This document shows positions 39,301-45,726 of a stretch of DNA of 64,000 nt, piece after piece. The DNA is from Tautonia plasticadhaerens (GTDB lineage Bacteria; Planctomycetota; Planctomycetia; Isosphaerales; Isosphaeraceae): assembly GCF_007752535.1 (NCBI RefSeq), contig NZ_CP036426.1, positions 248,001 through 312,000 on the forward strand, given 5' to 3'. Every line of letters begins with the position of its first letter. The first letter of the stretch is position 1. The notes beneath the pieces are model-generated. The model was given only the letters and a program-made list of their open reading frames with translations, ran no database searches and was not told the origin of the DNA. The translations under genes and the position numbers were made by a program.

Positions 39301-39769
39301 AGCCGGAGAGGACGACCCGACGGGTGTCGGCCTTGCCGTCGCCATCGAGGTCGGCGAGGTGGAGGATCTCGGTGCTGTTGGCGACGTAGCAGCCGCCGTC
39401 GCCGGGGAGGATGCCGGTGGGGATGAGCAGGCCCTCGGCGAAGACGGTGGACGTGTCGGCGGTACCGTCGCCGTCGGCGTCTTCGAGCACGAGGATCCGG
39501 TCGTTCGCCTCCTGGCCCGGCTGGAGCTGGGGATAGGTCGAGGAGCAGGCGACCCAGAGGCGGCCATGCTCGTCCCAGTTCATCTGGATCGGCTTGTAGA
39601 CCAATGGCTCGGCGGCCCAGAGGCTGGCCTCGAAGCCGTCGAGGACCTCGAACGATTGGCGCTCGGCCTCGGGGTCCGGGTCGGGCAGGTCGGTCAGTTC
39701 GCGCTGGGCGGAGGCGGGGAGGGCGATCGCCAGGAGGGCGGCGAGGGTCGTCAGCGGGGATCGGCTCAT
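36332..39769 (-). CDS. PVC-type CxxCH heme protein with membrane-bound dehydrogenase and HEAT domains
   Basis: A 1145-residue exported protein found in planctomycetes and verrucomicrobia. It has a signal peptide (MSRSPLTTLAALLAIALPASAQ), an N-terminal beta-propeller 'putative membrane-bound dehydrogenase' domain (about 35-400; QMNWDEHGRLWV, DRILVLEDADGDG, GPDGAIYVADWYNP), an Ala-rich HEAT-like repeat region (about 420-830) and a cytochrome-like domain with the heme motif CIECH near residue 865, then DYLVESLLIPDKAIKEGY. A beta-rich C-terminal domain of about 180 residues follows. Such proteins are thought to oxidise carbohydrates in the periplasm and pass electrons to a c-type heme. Its ATG overlaps the stop of the SGNH-like gene, so the two are cotranslated. 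Confidence 0.9.
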   Translation of the reverse strand: MSRSPLTTLAALLAIALPASAQRELTDLPDPDPEAERQSFEVLDGFEASLWAAEPLVYKPIQMNWDEHGRLWVACSSTYPQLQPGQEANDRILVLEDADGDGTADTSTVFAEGLLIPTGILPGDGGCYVANSTEILHLADLDGDGKADTRRVVLSGFGTEDTHHIIHTFRWGYDGLFYFNQSVYIHSHVETPFGPRRLGGGGIWQYRPETGRLEVFARGFVNPWGHHYDRVGQHFATDGAGFEGVAHVVPGASYTAISNPERFLHGLNPGSPKYCGAAIASGRHLPDDLQGDLITNDFRANRVVRFALEDDGSGFVSREQEPLIRSSHVGFRPIDVLNGPDGAIYVADWYNPIIQHGEVDFRDDRRDHERGRIWRITAKDRPLIDRPELADAPTPELLDHLTAPEGWTREQARRLLKDRDPGEVLAALDAWTDAVDPANPGADFARLEALWLHQAIDHTEPSLLGSLLQSADPDIRAAAARVAGAWHDRLSDPLETLAPLVVDEHPRVRLEAIRAVSLVPDPRAAEVALRALSKPIDTELDYALYLTARETAPLWMPPVLARQSDLGGLEPLAFALLSVGSPEVIRPLMILLGTEELPDSYEPEALALIGRLGEPDDLRRVFDAALDPSRPDERRARLLDALASASRDRRVRPPGDLPEVAALISTPDTPPVVRAAAARAAGAWGLDPRRSGLAVLASDDEAPALARRAALAALAEVGGDEARGVVAALARSAAPPAVRAGAIEALASFDLDAAASEGVAALAGSGADPLAVVAALAGRKGGPEALAAALDGVDLPPDAAKLAARAARAAAGDTSTLIDALNRAGGLGGGPTMATPEQVQALVADFRSQGDPARGERIFRRDELQCIECHAIAGAGGEVGPGLESIGASAPDDYLVESLLIPDKAIKEGYHSLLVATDDGRLLTGIPIREADGTLVLRDAEGAEVALSTDSIEERAPGNSLMPAGLLDPITRSELLDLLAFLSALGEPGPYAVGTEVVARSWEVVVDDGPAGDAIRRIGVEGAISGDDPGLSWQPVTSLVSGTLPIGDLPALTSYNNAIPLALARTRFETTSAGPVRLRFSDTEGLSAWLDGSPITPAWTIDLDVGPGPHTLTVAVDRHRGPDALRVTFEDVPGSPARPRPAVGG

Positions 39770-41109
39770 CGGTCGGCATCCTCCTCGTCGATGCGCTCAA
39801 GCTCGTAGATGTGCGATTGGGGCACCTTCAACCGGGCGATCTCGGCCTCGGCCTCGGCGACGAGGCGTTCGAATTCCTCGACCTCGGCGGCGTTGTTCCC
39901 CTGCTCGTGTTTGCGGAAGCCGAACAGGTACGTCGAGTTCTGGGGGCGGTAGCGGTGGAAATAGAGGCGGTTCTTGGCGATGATCGCCTGGCGGAGGGAC
40001 TCGAACTGTTCCAGGTCGGGGGCCTCGTCCGGGATGAACGCCCCCGGGACGACCAGCGTGCCGGCGGGCGAGGGGCGGTCGATCCCCGGGTCGTACATGA
40101 CGAACGCTCCCATCTGGCCGTTCACGTTGGCGTGCCCCTCGGGCAAGGGGCGGCCCTCGCATTGGACCCGGTATCGGCCGTCGGGAAGCCCTTCCACCCG
40201 GATTGCTCCCCATGTGAGGAGGTCGGGCCCCGAGGACCTCGTATCGGGGATCGACGACCGGGCGAACCCGAAGCGGAGCCCGTCGAGGGTCGGGACCGCG
40301 TCCTCGATCGAGCACTTCGTCGCCTCGATCACGAGATCATCGCCCGCGGTGATCGAGGCTCGGGTGATCTCCCCATCGGGCTCGAAGACCCCCGAGCCTC
40401 GCCAGCTCAGTCGGCGGGCGAGTTCCTCGTACCCCCGCTCCGAGAGGTGGACGCCGTCGCTCGAGTAATACGGCGGGGCATCGTGCCCGAGGCCCGAGCC
40501 GAACCCGAAGGTCAACACGTGCAGGTTGACGAAGCGATGGCCCCGCTCGGCGGCGATCCGCTCGACCTCCCCGGTGTATCGGACGAGCTCCGCCATGTTC
40601 GCGACCCCACCGGGTCGCGTCACCGGGCCGGGCCCCTGCTGGGCGATCGGCGAGAGGAGCACGATCTCCCTCGCCCCGGTCGCCTCGAGGGCGTCGAGCA
40701 GCCGATCGTACCCCTCGCGGAACCGGGGCAGGCCGGCCTCGCCGGCCCAGGACTCGTTGGCGCCGTAGCCGACGATCAGGACGGTGGGCTCGGCCGCCTT
40801 GACCTGCTCGATGAGGGTCTTGAAGCCGTCTTCCGGGGTGCCGAAACCGGCGCGGGCCTCGCCGAAGACGGTGTCGCCGCTCCAGCCGAGGTTGCGGAAG
40901 GTGATCGATCGCTCGGGGTGGGCGGCGGTGAGCAGGGCCTCGAGGTAGCCGTACTGCTGCATGCGCTCGATCAGCGCATCGCCGACGAGGACGACGCGGT
41001 CGCCGTCCCGCAATTCGAGCGGCGGCCGGTCGTCGGGCTCGTCGGCCTGGGGCGGGGGCGCCGCGAGGGCCCCGGCCAGCAGGCCGAGGGCGATCGCCGG
41101 GTGTGTCAT
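39766..41109 (-). CDS. SGNH/GDSL-hydrolase-like exported protein lacking the nucleophile Ser
   Basis: A 447-residue protein with a short signal peptide and an SGNH-type fold over about residues 36-235. Block I reads VLVGDALIER: Gly43-Asp44 are present but the nucleophile Ser is Ala45. The oxyanion block is GYGANES (Asn118), and the C-terminal DGVHLSERGY keeps Asp218 and His221. The remaining 210 residues (about 235-447) include a beta-rich region and a helical tail with YFHRYRPQNSTYLFGFRKHEQG. Without Ser it may bind a carbohydrate ester rather than cleave it, or use another nucleophile. It is the first gene of a two-gene operon with the PVC heme protein (4-nt ATGA overlap), which suggests polysaccharide use. 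The ribosome-binding site is weak. Confidence 0.82.
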   Translation of the reverse strand: MTHPAIALGLLAGALAAPPPQADEPDDRPPLELRDGDRVVLVGDALIERMQQYGYLEALLTAAHPERSITFRNLGWSGDTVFGEARAGFGTPEDGFKTLIEQVKAAEPTVLIVGYGANESWAGEAGLPRFREGYDRLLDALEATGAREIVLLSPIAQQGPGPVTRPGGVANMAELVRYTGEVERIAAERGHRFVNLHVLTFGFGSGLGHDAPPYYSSDGVHLSERGYEELARRLSWRGSGVFEPDGEITRASITAGDDLVIEATKCSIEDAVPTLDGLRFGFARSSIPDTRSSGPDLLTWGAIRVEGLPDGRYRVQCEGRPLPEGHANVNGQMGAFVMYDPGIDRPSPAGTLVVPGAFIPDEAPDLEQFESLRQAIIAKNRLYFHRYRPQNSTYLFGFRKHEQGNNAAEVEEFERLVAEAEAEIARLKVPQSHIYELERIDEEDADR

Positions 41110-41224
41110 CGGAGTTGACCCCGTCGTCTGGGTTCCGTCGTGGGGGAGCGTCCCGGTGGGTCCGGCCCGGCTCCTCGGGATCGATCGGGTGGGCTGCTCC
41201 CTGCACTGTATCCGACCGGGAGGC

Positions 41225-41230
41225 TACAAT
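41225..41230 (+). promoter_or_regulatory. Putative -10 box for the nucleotidyltransferase-channel operon
   Basis: TACAAT (5/6 to TATAAT) lies 19 nt before the ATG at 41250; the hexamer 17 nt further upstream (TGCACT, 41202) is a poor -35. The ribosome-binding site GGGGAGG lies between. Confidence 0.4.
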
Positions 41231-41249
41231 CCAACCGGGGAGGCCATCC

Positions 41250-42071
41250 ATGCCGAGACTCACGGACACGACGCCCGAGGCCGACCGCGTGCTGGCGGAG
41301 GTCTACCGGCGGATGCCGGGCAGGAGGAAAGTGCAACTCCTCTGTGGCATGCTGCGACAGGGCCGGTCCTTGCACGCGGCCGGCCTGAGACAACGCCGAC
41401 CGGGCGTGACTCCCTGCCAGATCCGGGACGATTGGATCGAGGTTCATTATGGTGCCATCCCGGCGGGGGATCGGGGGAAGGAATCGGACATGGTGCCTCC
41501 GCCGGATGCACTCCTCGTCCTCCGGGACGTGATCGCCGCATGCGCCTCGAACGCGATCGCCTATGCCCTGGGCGGCTCGATGGCCAGTACGTTCCACGGC
41601 GTCGCCCGATTTACGGCCGATGCCGACATCGCCGTCGAACCATTTCCGGGGCGTGAGGCCGCGTTCGCCGGCTCGTTCGGCGAGGATTACTACGTGAGCG
41701 TCGATGCGATCCGCCAGGCGATCCGCGATCGCTCGTCGTTCAATGTGATCCATACGGGGATGGCGTTCAAGGTCGACGTCTTCGTCCGGAAAGACCGCCC
41801 GTTCGACACCTCGCTCATGGCCCGTAAGCGGCCGGCGGAACTCGACCCGGACGGACCCCCGGTCGACCTCGTCAGCGCCGAGGACATCATCCTGCTGAAG
41901 CTGGAATGGTACCGCCTCGGCGGCGAGACGTCCGACCGGCAGTGGGGGGACGTCCTCGGCGTCCTCCGGGCGCAGGCCGGCCTGCTGGACGAGGGGTACC
42001 TCGACCGCTGGGCGGCGGAGCTGGGCGTGGCGGACCTGCTGGAGACGGCCCGGGGAGAGGCGGCGTCGTGA
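41250..42071 (+). CDS. AbiEii-like nucleotidyltransferase with fused N-terminal small domain
   Basis: A 273-residue protein. Residues 1-75 (ADRVLAEVYRRMPGRRKVQLL ...) look like the separate small protein that often precedes such nucleotidyltransferases in planctomycetes. Residues about 85-270 are a minimal nucleotidyltransferase: GGS at 108-110, Asp124 and Asp126 (TADADIAVE) and Asp176 (FKVDVFV) are the catalytic triad pattern, followed by SAEDIILLKLEWYRLGG, common in AbiEii/DUF6036 proteins. AbiEii-type toxins transfer nucleotides to tRNA or other targets. The in-frame ATG at 41490, with GGGGAAGGAA 7 nt upstream, could give the second domain alone. The stop overlaps the GTG of the channel-like gene (GTGA). 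GGGGAGG precedes the ATG at 41250. Confidence 0.75.
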   Translation: MPRLTDTTPEADRVLAEVYRRMPGRRKVQLLCGMLRQGRSLHAAGLRQRRPGVTPCQIRDDWIEVHYGAIPAGDRGKESDMVPPPDALLVLRDVIAACASNAIAYALGGSMASTFHGVARFTADADIAVEPFPGREAAFAGSFGEDYYVSVDAIRQAIRDRSSFNVIHTGMAFKVDVFVRKDRPFDTSLMARKRPAELDPDGPPVDLVSAEDIILLKLEWYRLGGETSDRQWGDVLGVLRAQAGLLDEGYLDRWAAELGVADLLETARGEAAS

Positions 42072-43291
42072 GCGACCCGGGGGGCTCCGGGGGGGATCGG
42101 CCGGGGGCGATCGAGGGCAGGAACGGGTTCCGGCGGCGGGCCCCCGGCGAGCCGGCCTGGACCTGGGCCGCGGGGCCGAGGCCCAGGGACCGCCTCGGCC
42201 GGCTCTGGCTCTGGGCGAGGGTGTACGCCCGATATGCGAGGTTCCTGCTCTGGGAGTTCCGCTGGTCGCTGTCGATCTTCTGGACGCTGGTGGTCGGCGG
42301 CGGCTGGATCCTGCACCGGACCTATCACCACGACGGGCAGACCCTGGAGTTCGCCGAGGCCTGCTACGGGATCTTCCTGCTGATCTTCGTCGAGGGGTTC
42401 CTGGAATTCCCCGACGAGTGGTACCTGCAGCTCGCGTTCTTCCTGGTGCCGGTGGTCGGCCTCGGGGCGGTGGCCGACTCGCTGGTGAGGCTCGGCTACC
42501 TCGTCTTCACCCGCAAGGGGAACCTGCCGGAGTGGCATCGGATGGTGGCCTCGGTCTATCGCGAGCACGTCATCGTCGTCGGCCTGGGGACGGTCGGCTA
42601 CCAGATCGTCAAGGAACTGCTCCAGCTCCGGGAGCTGGTGGCGGTGGTCGAGCGGCCCCACGTCGAGTCGGAGCTGATCGAGGAGATGCTCGACCGCGAC
42701 GTGCCGATCGTTCGGGGGGACGCCCGGTCGCCCAAGACGCTGGAGGCCGCCGGGGTGGCCCGGGCCAAGGCCGTCGTGCTGGCCACGCAAGACGACCTGG
42801 CGAACCTCGACGCCGCCCTCACGGCCCGGGACCTGAACCCAAGGGCGAGGATCGTGATGCGGATGTTCGACGAGTCGCTCGCCGAGAAGGTGGGGGGTTC
42901 CTTCTCCCTGCCGGCGGTCTCCACGGCCAAGGTGGCCGCCCCGGCGTTCGTGGCCGCCGCGACCGGGAGGAACGTCTACCAGGACTTCCAGCTCGCCGGC
43001 CGTCACGTCCACCTCGTCGACCTGACGATCGAGCGGGGCGGCGGCCTGGTCGGCCGGACCGTCGGCGAGATCCAGGCGGATCGGCAGGTGAACATCGTCA
43101 TGCACCACGGCGGCGGCGAGACGAACGTCAACCCGGACCACGACCTCGTCCTCGGACCCGGGGACGAGATCCTCGCGATCGCGCCGATCGACCGCCTCGT
43201 CGCGCTGGAGCGGCTCAACCGCCCCCGGGAGGGCCATCCCGGCCCTCCCGTGCCCGACCCGCCCCCCCTGCCCCCGGAGGTCTTGCCGTGA
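42068..43291 (+). CDS. TrkA/RCK-domain protein with ion-channel-like membrane part
   Basis: A 407-residue protein. The N-terminal 130 residues hold two or three membrane helices (RWSLSIFWTLVVGGGWIL; GIFLLIFVEGFL; LAFFLVPVVGLGAVADSLV). A Rossmann RCK-N domain follows (about 160-290) with HVIVVGLGTVGYQIVKEL for NAD(H) binding, then an RCK-C-like domain (VDLTIERGGGLVGRTVGEI ... LVLGPGDEILAI). The order matches potassium channels of the Kch/MthK type, but no TVGYG selectivity filter is present where the pore loop should be (FVEGFLEFPDEWYLQ). GTG at 42068 overlaps the upstream stop, giving translational coupling with the nucleotidyltransferase. It may be an atypical channel or an NAD-responsive membrane protein. 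Confidence 0.82.
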   Translation: MSDPGGSGGDRPGAIEGRNGFRRRAPGEPAWTWAAGPRPRDRLGRLWLWARVYARYARFLLWEFRWSLSIFWTLVVGGGWILHRTYHHDGQTLEFAEACYGIFLLIFVEGFLEFPDEWYLQLAFFLVPVVGLGAVADSLVRLGYLVFTRKGNLPEWHRMVASVYREHVIVVGLGTVGYQIVKELLQLRELVAVVERPHVESELIEEMLDRDVPIVRGDARSPKTLEAAGVARAKAVVLATQDDLANLDAALTARDLNPRARIVMRMFDESLAEKVGGSFSLPAVSTAKVAAPAFVAAATGRNVYQDFQLAGRHVHLVDLTIERGGGLVGRTVGEIQADRQVNIVMHHGGGETNVNPDHDLVLGPGDEILAIAPIDRLVALERLNRPREGHPGPPVPDPPPLPPEVLP

Positions 43292-43775
43292 CCGCGACCC
43301 CGGGCGGGATCGCACTCATGTTCATTCCCGACGAACCTCCCGGGACGGCCCCCATGCCGGTGGATCGGAAGGAGTAGTAACGGCGGTCTCCCCCACCCCC
43401 GCACCTCCGCCCGGTCCGGTGAGCGGCCATTCGCCGGGGAGGGTGGTGGCGGGCCAGGTCGGGGCGGGATAAGGTGATTCTCGCCGATGCGTCGCGTCTC
43501 GGTGGGGCCCGAGCCGGTCGGCAGATGGGGGCGGATCCGGTGGCCCGGCCCGCCCTCGTCTGGCCGGGCGCGGTGGCCTCTGGGCTCGCCGATCGTCGGC
43601 ACGCGGGGCGGCGGGCCTCGAGTTCGGAGCAACGCCCCGGCCTCGCCCGGCGACTCCATCGGGACCCACCCGGCCGCGGTCCCGCCGCCCCGCCGGGCGA
43701 GCCGAGGCGAGTCGGGGGGCCGGTGGCCGCCCGAACGCCCACGTCGTGAACGAGTGCCTCCAGGAGCCGAACCCC
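43292..43775. other. Intergenic region upstream of the sulfatase, no gene seen
   Basis: 484 nt. The open frames are low-complexity Arg/Gly/Pro readings, and I find no clear promoter, RNA fold or repeat. Confidence 0.5.
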
Positions 43776-45206
43776 ATGCGATCGTCCCGACTGCTGCCCT
43801 CCCTGGTCGGCGCGGCCACCCTCGCCGTCACGGGCCCCGCGACGGCCCAGGACGGGGTCGAGTCCCGGCCGAACATCATCTTCATCATGGCCGACGACCT
43901 CGGCTGGGGTGACCTCGGCAGCTACGGCCAGCAGCGAGGGCTGCAGACGCCGAACCTCGACCGCCTGGCCGCCGAGGGGACGCGGTTCACCCAGGCCTAC
44001 GCGGGCAGCACCGTCTGCGCCCCGTCTCGTTGCGTGCTGATGACCGGCTACCACACCGGCCACGCCCGGATCCGGGGCAACGCCCGGGACCCCCTGGAGC
44101 CGGGGGACGTGACCGTCGCCGAGGCGCTCAAGGCCGCCGGCTATGACACGGCACTGGTCGGTAAGTGGGGCCTCGGCGAGGCGGGGTCGACCGGCGTGCC
44201 GAACAAACAAGGGTTCGATGACTTCTTCGGATACCTGAATCAGCGGCACGCGCACAACTTCTACCCCGACCACCTCTGGCGCCAGGAGGAGCGGGTCGAG
44301 CTGCCCGGCAACGTCATCGGCCCCGACGAGGGCGTCTCCGTCGAGCGTGGGACGTATTCGCATGACCTGTTCGCCGACGGGGCGATCTCCTGGGTCGAGG
44401 AGCACCGCGAGGGGCCCTTCTTCCTCTACCTCTCCCTGACGATCCCGCACGCCAACAACGAGGGTTCCCGGGCCACCGGCAACGGCATGGAGGTGCCTGA
44501 CCTCGGCGACTACGCCGGCCGAGACTGGCCCGAGGCCGAGAAGGGCAAGGCGGCGATGATCGCCCGGATGGACGCCGACGTCGGCCGGCTGATGGCCAGG
44601 CTCGACGAGTTGGATATCGACGACGACACCATCGTCTTCTTCACCAGCGACAACGGCCCGCACCGCGAGGGCGGCAAGGACTTCGACCCCGACTTCTTCG
44701 ACAGCAACGGCCCCCTGCGCGGCATCAAGCGCGACCTGTACGAGGGGGGCATCCGCGTGCCGATGATCGTCCGATGGCCCGGCCGCGTCCCCGCCGGGGC
44801 GGTCAGCGACCAGATTTGGGCCTTCTGGGACGTCCCCCCCACCCTCGCCGAGCTTGCCGGGCCGGGGGCGACCGCCGCCTTGCCCGACGACCTCGACGGC
44901 ATTTCCTTGCTCCCCGCCCTGATCGGCCCCGAGGCCGCCGGGAGGTCGCAGGAGGATCACGAGTTCCTCTACTGGGAATTCCACGAGGGCCAGGCGTCGA
45001 AGCAGGCCGTGCGCATGGGTCGATGGAAGGGCTTCCGGCTCTCGCCCGACGGGCCGCTGGAGCTGTACGACCTCCGGGGCGACGTCGGGGAGGAGGACGA
45101 CGTGGCGGCCGAGCACCCCGAGGTCGTCGATCGGATCGAGACCTACCTGGGGAACGCCCGGTCAGAGTCTCCCTCGTGGCCGCTCCGCCCCGCGCCGGGA
45201 CGATAG
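43776..45206 (+). CDS. Exported sulfatase (arylsulfatase family)
   Basis: A 476-residue type I sulfatase that would hydrolyse sulfate esters, as on marine or plant polysaccharides. A signal peptide (MRSSRLLPSLVGAATLAVTGPATAQ) is followed by the start of the domain, PNIIFIMADDLGWGDLGSYG (metal ligands Asp40, Asp41). The signature CAPSR has Cys81, which must be converted to formylglycine; VGKWGLGE and the later TSDNGPH complete the active site. ATG 43776 is chosen over a GTG at 43746 because AGGAG lies 9 nt upstream and the signal peptide begins there. No formylglycine-generating enzyme adjoins. Confidence 0.93.
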   Translation: MRSSRLLPSLVGAATLAVTGPATAQDGVESRPNIIFIMADDLGWGDLGSYGQQRGLQTPNLDRLAAEGTRFTQAYAGSTVCAPSRCVLMTGYHTGHARIRGNARDPLEPGDVTVAEALKAAGYDTALVGKWGLGEAGSTGVPNKQGFDDFFGYLNQRHAHNFYPDHLWRQEERVELPGNVIGPDEGVSVERGTYSHDLFADGAISWVEEHREGPFFLYLSLTIPHANNEGSRATGNGMEVPDLGDYAGRDWPEAEKGKAAMIARMDADVGRLMARLDELDIDDDTIVFFTSDNGPHREGGKDFDPDFFDSNGPLRGIKRDLYEGGIRVPMIVRWPGRVPAGAVSDQIWAFWDVPPTLAELAGPGATAALPDDLDGISLLPALIGPEAAGRSQEDHEFLYWEFHEGQASKQAVRMGRWKGFRLSPDGPLELYDLRGDVGEEDDVAAEHPEVVDRIETYLGNARSESPSWPLRPAPGR

Positions 45207-45366
45207 CATCCCGGGCCGGGTCCGTCCCCCCTTAGTCTCTTCGGAGGGGGGGCGGGGACGGCGACAGGGCGACCGACGGGATCGGTCTTCCTGGCGGGAT
45301 CGACGTGTTCCCGAGATGCAACGCCGGTGCGGTGAACCGGCCCCGGGCGAGGGGCGTACTGCCGGG

Positions 45367-45642
45367 ATGACGCGGCGGCCGTCGCCGCGATCCCCGGCCC
45401 TGGAGCCCCTCGCCATGCTCGCCGCACCGCCCTACGCCCGACTCGGCCGCCTGGTCGCCTCGCCAGACGTGATGGCGACCATCCCCCGGGGGACCCTCAG
45501 TCGGGCCATCCGGTCCCACGCCTACGCAGGGGCCGCGGAAGACGGACACTTCCAGACCCGTCACGGATGGGAATGCGTCGTATTCTTCCTGAGGACCGAC
45601 GCCGATCGGGAGGAGACGCGGATCTGGATGGCCGGCGAGTGA
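45367..45642 (+). CDS. Small hypothetical protein
   Basis: A 91-residue protein of unknown function. After a basic start (MTRRPSPRSPALEPL) the body reads LAAPPYARLGRLVASPDVMATIP, GTLSRAIRSHAYAGAAEDG and RHGWECVVFFLRTDADREE. The mixed alpha/beta pattern with an acidic end looks like a real small domain rather than a chance frame, but there are no diagnostic motifs. The start is uncertain: ATG 45367 has GAGGGG 12 nt upstream, and an in-frame ATG at 45316 is possible. Confidence 0.5.
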   Translation: MTRRPSPRSPALEPLAMLAAPPYARLGRLVASPDVMATIPRGTLSRAIRSHAYAGAAEDGHFQTRHGWECVVFFLRTDADREETRIWMAGE

Positions 45643-45726
45643 CCGGCCGGATCGGATCGGCTCCCCGCCCATCCCCGGCCGGCGGGCCGTGACCCCGGGA
45701 CGACGCGACTCACGGGCCCATGACGA

